From Actinomycetota bacterium (GTDB lineage: Bacteria; Actinomycetota; Acidimicrobiia; IMCC26256; PALSA-610), in NCBI GenBank assembly GCA_030839105.1, contig JAUZEI010000141.1, forward strand, positions 1 through 5,187: DNA of 5,187 nt, in the 5' to 3' direction. The translations under genes were made by a program, and so were the position numbers. The notes below the pieces were generated by a model that did no database searches, was not told where the DNA came from, and saw nothing but the letters and a program-made list of their open reading frames with translations. Position 1 is the first letter of the stretch. Each line of letters starts with the position of its first letter. Positions 1 through 5,187 of this stretch are shown in pieces.

Positions 1-2
1 CC

Positions 3-884
3 GAGGACGAGCGCCAGCAGTACACGATGGTCGTGCACAACGTCGCCGCGACGTTGAAGAAGGAAGGTCAGCCCGCGGGCGACGGCGGCTGGCGGATCGA
101 CGGCGAAACGCTGCGCACGTACCGCGACCTCGTCGACTTCATCGTGGCGCGCGTCTCCCACGACGACCCGACGGTGCGCGCGCCCTGGGCCGGACCGGTC
201 ACGGGAACGGGCACGATCAACGCGTTCGTGCGACGGTTGCTGTCGTCGCAGCGGTCGCTGTCCCGCCTCGTGCGCGCCGACGTCGCGGCCGATGCGTTGC
301 TCAGGCACCGGGTCGACACCGCCGCCCAAATCACCGTCGTCGACCTCCACAATCTCGACGATCGGTCGAAGCGGTTCGTGGTCGGAGTCACCCTTCGGCG
401 CGCGTTCGACGACAAGGAGCGGGCCGGTCGGCACAAGCCGCTGCTCTTCGTGGTACTCGACGAGCTGAACAAGTACGCGCCGCGCGAGGGCGAGTCGCCG
501 ATCAAGGAGATCCTCCTCGACGTCGCCGAACGGGGTCGTTCGCTCGGCATCATCCTGATCGGCGCACAGCAGACCGCGAGCGAGGTCGAACGGCGCATCA
601 TCTCCAATTCCTCGATCCGGGTCGCAGGCCGGCTCGACGCGGCCGAAGCCGCGCGTCCGGAGTACGGATTCCTGCCGAAGGTGCACCAACAGCGCGCGGT
701 GATCGCGAAGCCGGGCACGATGTTCGTGCACCAGCCCGAGATCCCGGTGCCGCTGGTCGTCGAGTTTCCCTTCCCCGCCTGGGCGACCCGGCCCGACGAG
801 CGCGGCGAGAATCCGGCCGAGGCGGGCGAGCTGCGCATCCCCGACGACCTCCTCGCAGGCGTGCCGCCCGGACCTCGGGGCTAG
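3..884 (+). CDS. herA: HerA-type DNA-translocating ATPase, C-terminal part (5' partial)
   Basis: This is the C-terminal portion of a HerA/FtsK-superfamily hexameric ATPase, a motor that pumps double-stranded DNA and in known systems drives the NurA nuclease during end resection. The frame is open from base 3, so the ATG at base 27 is almost certainly internal; the start, N-terminal barrel and Walker A motif lie upstream. In the visible 293 residues, a beta strand ITVVDLHNLDD is followed by a hydrophobic Walker B, LLFVVLDELNKYAP, with its Asp codon at 459-461 and Glu at 462-464. Then come RGRSLGIILIGAQQTASEV and ISNSSIRVAGRLD, the sensor and arginine-rich region typical of HerA. The C-terminal strands around FVHQPEIPVPLVVEFPFPAW match the family tail. 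It ends at TAG 882-884, 15 bases before sbcD. Family assignment rests mainly on Walker B, the GAQQ segment and the repair neighbours. A defence-type HerA is possible in principle, but the sbcCD-nurA context argues for repair. Confidence 0.88.
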   Translation, partial: EDERQQYTMVVHNVAATLKKEGQPAGDGGWRIDGETLRTYRDLVDFIVARVSHDDPTVRAPWAGPVTGTGTINAFVRRLLSSQRSLSRLVRADVAADALLRHRVDTAAQITVVDLHNLDDRSKRFVVGVTLRRAFDDKERAGRHKPLLFVVLDELNKYAPREGESPIKEILLDVAERGRSLGIILIGAQQTASEVERRIISNSSIRVAGRLDAAEAARPEYGFLPKVHQQRAVIAKPGTMFVHQPEIPVPLVVEFPFPAWATRPDERGENPAEAGELRIPDDLLAGVPPGPRG

Positions 885-896
885 GGCTAGGGGCTC
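877..896 (+). repeat. Short G-rich tandem repeat (GGGGCTA / GGGCTA / GGGGCT) across the herA-sbcD junction
   Basis: Three G runs (877-880, 884-886, 890-893) are separated by identical CTA triplets. The repeat spans the herA stop codon (882-884) and supplies the presumed sbcD ribosome binding site. It may be only a small slippage duplication. A further GG at 899-900 gives four G runs of at least two, so a weak two-layer G-quadruplex is conceivable in the message. No function is demonstrated. Confidence 0.5.
889..893 (+). promoter_or_regulatory. Probable ribosome binding site for sbcD (AGGGG)
   Basis: AGGGG lies six bases before the GTG at 900. It is a partial match to the anti-Shine-Dalgarno complement and supports GTG 900 as the start, since no ATG in this frame lies near the conserved N terminus of the protein. 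Confidence 0.5.
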
Positions 897-899
897 ACG

Positions 900-2033
900 G
901 TGCGCGTCGTTCACACCTCCGACTGGCACGTCGGCAAGTTGCTACGGGGCGCGTCGCGCATCGAAGAGCACCGCGCCGTGCTCGGCGAGATCGCCGAGAT
1001 CGCCGACCGCGAACGCGCCGATCTCGTGTTGGTCGTCGGCGACCTCTACGAGACGGCCGCGCCCCCGCCCGAAGCGACCGCGGTCGTCTACGACGCGCTC
1101 CTGGCGCTGCGCGAGACGGGCGCGCATGTGGTGGTCGTCGGCGGCAACCACGACCAGCAACAACAACTCGAGTCGGTCGCGCCGGTATTCGGACGGCTCG
1201 GCATCACGGTGCTCGGCCTGCCGGCCGGGCCGGAGCGGGCGGTGGTCGACGTCGCCGGCGCGCGGGTCGTGATGATGCCCTGGGTTTCGCAGCGCTGGGC
1301 GATCAAGACCGAGCAGCTGATGGGCGCAACCGCCGCCGCGACCGCGCAGTTCTACGCGGCGCGCGTGGCACGACTGCTGGCGTGGCTGAGCGAGGGTTTC
1401 TCGGCCGACCGCGTCAACATCGTCGTCGCCCACTGCATGGTGCAGGGCGGCAGGCTCGGCGGCGGCGAGCGCGACGCGCAGCTCATCGACGAGTACGCGG
1501 TGCCGACCGCGGCCTTCCCCGCGGCTGCCAACTACGTCGCGCTCGGGCACCTCCACCGCGCGCAACAGATGCCGGGCGCGGCGCCCATCTGGTACTCGGG
1601 TTCACCGATCCAGGTCGACTTCGGCGAAGAGCGCGACACCAAACAGGTACTCGTCGTCGACATCCCCGATCGCGGCGCGGCCAAGGTATCGCCGGTCGCG
1701 CTGACCCGCGGCGCCGTGTTGCGCACGCTGCGCGGCACTCTCACCGAGCTGGAAGCCGCCGCGCCGACCGCCGGCGACGCGTTCCTCCGGGTCTTCGTAC
1801 GCGAACAACCTCGGGCGGGGTTGGCCGACGACGTACGGGCACTGTTGCCGAATGCGGTCGACGTGCGCGTCGCACCCGACGTCGGAGCGGAAGCCGCCGA
1901 TCTCGCACCGCGCGTCGCCCGAGCCACGACCCCGCGCGACCTGTTCCGCCAGTATCTCGGCGAGACCGGGCACGCGGCCGACGAACGGCTCGTGGGACTG
2001 TTCGACGAGCTGCTCGACGCGGAGAGCGTCTGA
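900..2033 (+). CDS. sbcD: SbcD/Mre11-family DNA double-strand break repair exonuclease subunit
   Basis: This is the nuclease subunit of the SbcCD (Mre11-Rad50) complex, a Mn2+-dependent calcineurin-like phosphoesterase that trims and opens broken or hairpin DNA ends. The 377-residue length is usual for SbcD. The five metal-binding motifs appear in order: D8-x-H10 (TSDWHVGK), D48 (VVGDLYE), N83-H84-D85 (GGNHD), H178 (VAHCMV) and G216-H217-x-H219 (ALGHLH). SGSPIQVDFGEE follows the phosphoesterase core, as in SbcD. A capping domain occupies roughly residues 260-345, and a C-terminal segment (RDLFRQYLGE onward) resembles the part that docks on the SbcC coiled-coil base. GTG 900 is chosen because it puts the conserved MRVVHTSDWH at the N terminus, as in homologues, with AGGGG in front. 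One oddity is that after GNHD the family's usual Arg (GNHDxxxRL) is replaced, giving QQQQL at residues 86-90. The TGA stop overlaps the sbcC ATG by one base. Confidence 0.95.
   Translation: MRVVHTSDWHVGKLLRGASRIEEHRAVLGEIAEIADRERADLVLVVGDLYETAAPPPEATAVVYDALLALRETGAHVVVVGGNHDQQQQLESVAPVFGRLGITVLGLPAGPERAVVDVAGARVVMMPWVSQRWAIKTEQLMGATAAATAQFYAARVARLLAWLSEGFSADRVNIVVAHCMVQGGRLGGGERDAQLIDEYAVPTAAFPAAANYVALGHLHRAQQMPGAAPIWYSGSPIQVDFGEERDTKQVLVVDIPDRGAAKVSPVALTRGAVLRTLRGTLTELEAAAPTAGDAFLRVFVREQPRAGLADDVRALLPNAVDVRVAPDVGAEAADLAPRVARATTPRDLFRQYLGETGHAADERLVGLFDELLDAESV
2021..2026 (+). promoter_or_regulatory. Ribosome binding site for sbcC (GGAGAG) inside the sbcD 3' end
   Basis: GGAGAG ends six bases before the ATG at 2033, which overlaps the sbcD stop as TGATG. 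This site fixes the sbcC start, because the same frame remains open far upstream (to about base 1382) where it is only a shadow of sbcD. The arrangement suggests translational coupling. Confidence 0.65.
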
Positions 2034-4450
2034 TGCGGCCGCTCGAGCTCGAGCTGGAGGGTTTCGCGGCGTTCCGGGAGCGTACGAGCGTCGACTTCCG
2101 GGATGCCGACCTGTTCGCGATCGTCGGCGCCACCGGCCACGGCAAGTCGACGCTCATCGACGCGATCTCGTTCGCGCTCTACGGCAAGGTGCCGCGCCAC
2201 GGTGAACGCGACATCGCTCCGGTGATGACCCTCGGATGCAACGAGACGCGCGTCTCGTTCACCTTCGAGCTCGCGGGCGCGTCGTACATCGCGACGCGGA
2301 TCCTGCGACGGAAGGCGTCGGGCGACGGGGCGAACACCCGCGCCCTGCGGCTCGAGCAGATCCGACCCGACGGCGGCACGGACGTACTCGCAGGCGCGGC
2401 CCGCGAGTTCCAACCGGCGATTCAGAAGCTCGTCGGTCTCGACTTCGAGCAGTTCACGAAGTGCGTCGTACTGCCCCAAGGACAGTTCGCATCGTTCCTG
2501 CACGCGCGCGCCGGTGACCGAGTCGCGATCCTGAGCGCGCTTCTCGACCTCGGCCGCTACGACCGGATGGCCACCGCGGCCCGCGAACGCGCGAAGCGCG
2601 CCGCGGGCGCGGGCCAGGTCCTCGTCACCGAACGGGCGCGCCTGGGCGACGTCACCACGGACACCCTCGAGCGCGCGCGGCTGGACCTCGACGCCCTGAA
2701 CGAGTTGCGGGTCGACATCGACGCCGCGTCGCCGCGCGACATTGCGCTCGCGGCCGAGATCGAGACGACCAAGGTGGAGGCCGATTCCGCCCGGCGCGCC
2801 GGCCACGCGCTCTCGGCCGTACGCGTTCCCGACGAGCTCCGCCGCGTCGTCGAGCAGATAGACGACGCGCGCCTGGTGGCCGAGCGCGCCGCGGTCGACG
2901 CAGACGCCGCCGATGGGCGAGCGATCACCGCCCAAGCTGCATGCGACGAGCGGCCGCCGCTCGACGAGCTCCGGGCGGCAGCCACCGCCCACACCGAACG
3001 CGCGACCGTCGCCCAACGCATAGAGAAGGGCGAGCTCGTGCACGCCGAGCGGACCGCGGTCGCCCAGGCCGCCATGGACGCGCTCGTCGGGGCGCGCGGC
3101 CGCGTCGAGCAGGCGCAGGCCGATCTCGAAGACGCTCAACACCGGCATGCGCACGCATCGCTGCGCGCGTCGCTGCACGTCGGCGAGCCGTGCCCGGTCT
3201 GCGACCAGGAGGTCACGCGGCTGCCGCCGAAGTTGCGCGCCACCGAGGTCGACAAGACCCGTAAGCAGGCAACCGCCGTGAAGAAGGAACACGACCAGGT
3301 CGAGCGCGCCGCGCAGGACGCGCACACCTCGCTCACTCGGAGCAGCGCGCTGCTCGACGACCTGAAACAACAGGTCGCGACGTTCGACGCACGGGTCACT
3401 GCATACCCCGACCCAACTGCACTCGCGGCGTTGCTCGAAGCCGTGGAGGCGACCCATGCCCGGGCAACGGAGGCGCGCACGGAGGCGACCTCGGCGCGCC
3501 GCGCCGCGCAGGAAACTGCGAAACTCCTCGCGAGCTTCGACACCGCGCTCACCCGTGCCGAGGCCGCGCTCCAGCAACAACGTGACGCGATCGTCGCAGC
3601 CGGCCTCGAGCCGCCGCGTCGGGGCCGGGGCGCGCTCGCGCCGCAGTGGGACGCGCTCGAGGCTTGGGCGAACGACACCCGCCCCGAGCACGAGAAACGC
3701 GCCTCCGAGCTCGACGACCTCGCCCGGGCGAACACCGCCGAGCGCGAAGCGACATACGGGGACCTGCTCCGGCGGGCGAACGAGCTCGGTGTCACGGCGC
3801 CCGCCGACCATATGGTCGCGGCATTGACGCTCGCGGTCGCGGGCGCGCAGCACGACGCCGCGGAAGCGCTCCGCGCGATCGAAGGCCGCCTGGCTCGGGC
3901 CGCCCAGCTCGATGCCGACATCGCGGCCACCCGCGAGGAAGAGCTCCTGGCCGCCGAGCTCGGAAAGCTGCTCGACAAGGGCCACTTCGGTCAATGGCTC
4001 GTGGACGAGGCGCTGCGAGGTCTCGTCGCCGGCGCGTCCGCATTGCTCGATCGCCTCTCGGGAGGCCAATACGCGCTCACGTCGAATTCCGACGGCGAGC
4101 TCCTCGTCGTCGACCGCATCAACGCCGACGAAACCCGCTCGGTGCGCAGCTTGTCGGGCGGCGAGACGTTCCAGGCGTCACTCGCCCTCGCGCTCGCGCT
4201 CGCCGACCGGATCGCCGACCTCGCAGCCGACGGCGCCGCGACGTTGGAGTCGATCTTCCTCGACGAAGGGTTCGGCACCCTCGACCCGGAGACGCTCGAC
4301 ATCGTCGCGGGCACCATCGAGTCGCTCGGCAGCGGCGAGCGCGTCGTCGGGATCGTCACCCACGTACCCGCGCTCGCCGAACGCATGCCCGTACGACTGC
4401 GCGTCCGCAAGATCGGTCGCACGTCGACGGTGACGAGAGAGGACGCGTGA
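2033..4450 (+). CDS. sbcC: SbcC/Rad50-family SMC-like ATPase with zinc hook (short form)
   Basis: This is the ATPase subunit partnering SbcD: ABC-type heads dimerise on ATP, and a long antiparallel coiled coil ends in a zinc hook that tethers or clamps DNA. It has 805 residues. The N-terminal lobe carries Walker A GATGHGKST at 32-40 and a Q-loop at Q149 (LPQGQF). Ala/Arg/Glu-rich coiled coil runs from about 160 to 385, the hook CPVC is C387-C390, and a second coil runs to about 645. The C-terminal lobe begins near GHFGQW (650-655) and carries the ABC signature LSGGE (707-711), Walker B FLDEGFGTLD with D744-E745, D-loop L750-D751 and H-loop H777. All catalytic motifs are present. The two coil arms are of similar length (about 230 and 255 residues), so the hook is central. 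The protein is shorter than the roughly 1,050-residue E. coli SbcC and nearer archaeal Rad50 size. ATG 2033 is preferred because MRPLELELEGF matches the family N terminus. Confidence 0.95.
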   Translation: MRPLELELEGFAAFRERTSVDFRDADLFAIVGATGHGKSTLIDAISFALYGKVPRHGERDIAPVMTLGCNETRVSFTFELAGASYIATRILRRKASGDGANTRALRLEQIRPDGGTDVLAGAAREFQPAIQKLVGLDFEQFTKCVVLPQGQFASFLHARAGDRVAILSALLDLGRYDRMATAARERAKRAAGAGQVLVTERARLGDVTTDTLERARLDLDALNELRVDIDAASPRDIALAAEIETTKVEADSARRAGHALSAVRVPDELRRVVEQIDDARLVAERAAVDADAADGRAITAQAACDERPPLDELRAAATAHTERATVAQRIEKGELVHAERTAVAQAAMDALVGARGRVEQAQADLEDAQHRHAHASLRASLHVGEPCPVCDQEVTRLPPKLRATEVDKTRKQATAVKKEHDQVERAAQDAHTSLTRSSALLDDLKQQVATFDARVTAYPDPTALAALLEAVEATHARATEARTEATSARRAAQETAKLLASFDTALTRAEAALQQQRDAIVAAGLEPPRRGRGALAPQWDALEAWANDTRPEHEKRASELDDLARANTAEREATYGDLLRRANELGVTAPADHMVAALTLAVAGAQHDAAEALRAIEGRLARAAQLDADIAATREEELLAAELGKLLDKGHFGQWLVDEALRGLVAGASALLDRLSGGQYALTSNSDGELLVVDRINADETRSVRSLSGGETFQASLALALALADRIADLAADGAATLESIFLDEGFGTLDPETLDIVAGTIESLGSGERVVGIVTHVPALAERMPVRLRVRKIGRTSTVTREDA
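4436..4443 (+). promoter_or_regulatory. Ribosome binding site for nurA (AGAGAGGA) inside the sbcC 3' end
   Basis: The purine-rich AGAGAGGA lies eight bases before the GTG at 4452. It supports that GTG as the nurA start. The next upstream GTG (4447-4449) reads straight into a stop after one further codon, and the first in-frame ATG (4875) would remove the first catalytic motif. Confidence 0.6.
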
Positions 4451-4451
4451 G

Positions 4452-5187
4452 GTGAGATTCACCGTCGATCCCTGGGACCCGGGCTACGGCGCGTCGGTGC
4501 AGAGCGAGCTGGCCGAAAGCACGTCGGTACCGACCACCGACGTCGAGTGCGCCGACGACGACTGGCGACCGCTCTCCCCCACCGGGCGAGCCCTGCCGGT
4601 CGACACCACCCTCTTCGTCGACGGCGTGCGGCGTGTCGAAGCCCGGGCGTGGATCGAAGACGGCATCGAGCCCGTACCCGGAGTGTTCGCTTCTTGGGCC
4701 GCGGGCGTGGTGCGGTGCGACGGAGCCGCGCGGATCGAAGCCGTCGAAGTCGCGCGCGGGGTCTTCGCTCCGTCGGCCGCGCTCGACGACATCCGGACGA
4801 GGTGCGGTCGGTTCGTCGCGAGTCCCACGACGAACGCGCGCCCGGAGACGCTCAACACGAAGATCAACACGTGCATGACCGAGGTCGAGGCCCGCGTCGC
4901 CGAGCGCACGCGCCGATCGGGCTCCGAGCTGATCGTCCTCGACGGGCCGTTGCGGGAGTCGACGAAGGAACTGCGCGACGCCGTCGGCGTGGTCAAGTCG
5001 CACGACGTGAAGTACCTGCCGACCACGCTCGACCGCGTCGTCGCCGATCTCGCGGCCGGCGAGCGCACGCCCGTGTTCGCGCTCGACGCCCGCTTCCGAA
5101 AGTTCTCGTGGTACCTCCGCCTACCCGGGCCGAAGGGCGGACCGTGGGCGGGCATCGTCCGCTGTGAGGCCAGCGCCGCCCTCCGAG
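4452..5187 (+). CDS. nurA: NurA-family DNA end-processing nuclease, N-terminal part (3' partial)
   Basis: This is a NurA-domain nuclease, known in archaea and some bacteria to work as a toroidal dimer fed by the HerA hexamer and to degrade DNA ends in recombinational repair. The GTG start gives MRFTVDPWDPGYG, and 245 codons are visible with no stop before the window edge. Motifs seen are D57-G58 in LFVDGVRRVEARAW (first metal-binding Asp), E146 in TEVEARVAERT as the likely second acidic residue, D164-G165 in LIVLDGPL, and VGVVKSH (178-184) with the family's conserved Lys. Near the edge, FSWYLRLPGPKGGPWAGIVRCE has the W-Y-x-R-L and G-I-V-R-x-E pattern typical of NurA. Any C-terminal catalytic Tyr/His lies outside. 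Only one base separates it from the sbcC stop, so co-translation is likely. Position beside herA and sbcCD strongly supports the call. The active-site assignment, E146 especially, is by analogy with archaeal NurA spacing. Confidence 0.87.
   Translation, partial: MRFTVDPWDPGYGASVQSELAESTSVPTTDVECADDDWRPLSPTGRALPVDTTLFVDGVRRVEARAWIEDGIEPVPGVFASWAAGVVRCDGAARIEAVEVARGVFAPSAALDDIRTRCGRFVASPTTNARPETLNTKINTCMTEVEARVAERTRRSGSELIVLDGPLRESTKELRDAVGVVKSHDVKYLPTTLDRVVADLAAGERTPVFALDARFRKFSWYLRLPGPKGGPWAGIVRCEASAALR

Noticed and set aside
27..29. ATG at base 27 as the herA start
   Set aside because: The frame is open to the window edge, and a HerA protein needs an upstream Walker A and N-terminal domain. 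The ATG is therefore internal and the gene is cut by the window.
1382..2032. Upstream extension of the sbcC frame to an ATG near 1382
   Set aside because: This part overlaps sbcD out of frame and encodes an Arg-rich low-complexity sequence. The family N terminus MRPLELELEGF begins at 2033 with its own ribosome binding site.
1532..4069. Very long open frame (845 codons) on the minus strand opposite sbcD/sbcC
   Set aside because: It lies opposite two proteins with all catalytic motifs in order. Its translation is Arg/Leu/Gly-rich with no recognisable domain. Long antisense frames are expected in high-GC genes because stop codons are rare.
4055..4069. LSGGQ at sbcC residues 675-679 as the ABC signature motif
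   Set aside because: It precedes a Tyr and beta strands, as in the LSGGRY-like segment common in SbcC/Rad50. The real signature is LSGGE at 707-711, followed by the expected helix and Walker B.
4356..5155. Minus-strand and alternative-frame ORFs over the nurA region
   Set aside because: Their translations are Arg/Ser-rich without motifs. The plus-strand GTG frame from 4452 has clear NurA features and fits the operon.
1..5187. A new anti-phage defence system built around HerA
   Set aside because: Defence HerA proteins pair with effectors such as SIR2 or DUF4297. Here the neighbours are SbcD, SbcC and NurA, so DNA repair explains the locus without a new effector.

Overview
The window is a compact, fully coding, plus-strand stretch of a very high-GC bacterial genome. 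By eye it is about 70% G+C, with codon third positions almost always G or C. Base composition, GTG starts, protein style and tight packing suggest an actinobacterium, possibly an Acidimicrobiia-like or uncultured lineage. That placement is an inference from composition, not from a marker gene.

Layout: four consecutive genes on one strand with essentially no spacer. (1) Bases 3-884 are the C-terminal part of a HerA-type hexameric DNA-translocating ATPase (start outside the window). (2) Bases 900-2033 are a complete SbcD/Mre11 nuclease, starting at GTG 15 bases after the first stop. (3) Bases 2033-4450 are a complete but short SbcC/Rad50 ATPase with a CPVC zinc hook; its ATG shares one base with the sbcD TGA. 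(4) Bases 4452-5187 are the N-terminal 245 codons of a NurA-family nuclease, starting at GTG one base after the sbcC stop and running off the right edge.

Together these form a herA-mre11-rad50-nurA operon, the DNA-end-resection cluster best known from archaea. In the known model, Mre11-Rad50 (SbcCD) recognises and trims broken ends. The HerA motor with the NurA nuclease then degrades the DNA ends to expose 3' single strands for recombinase loading. All four genes are probably translated from one message, with coupling at the last two junctions. The promoter must lie upstream of the window and any terminator downstream. No RNA gene, mobile element, CRISPR array, promoter or terminator could be supported inside the window, and there is no gene-free stretch longer than 15 bases between genes.
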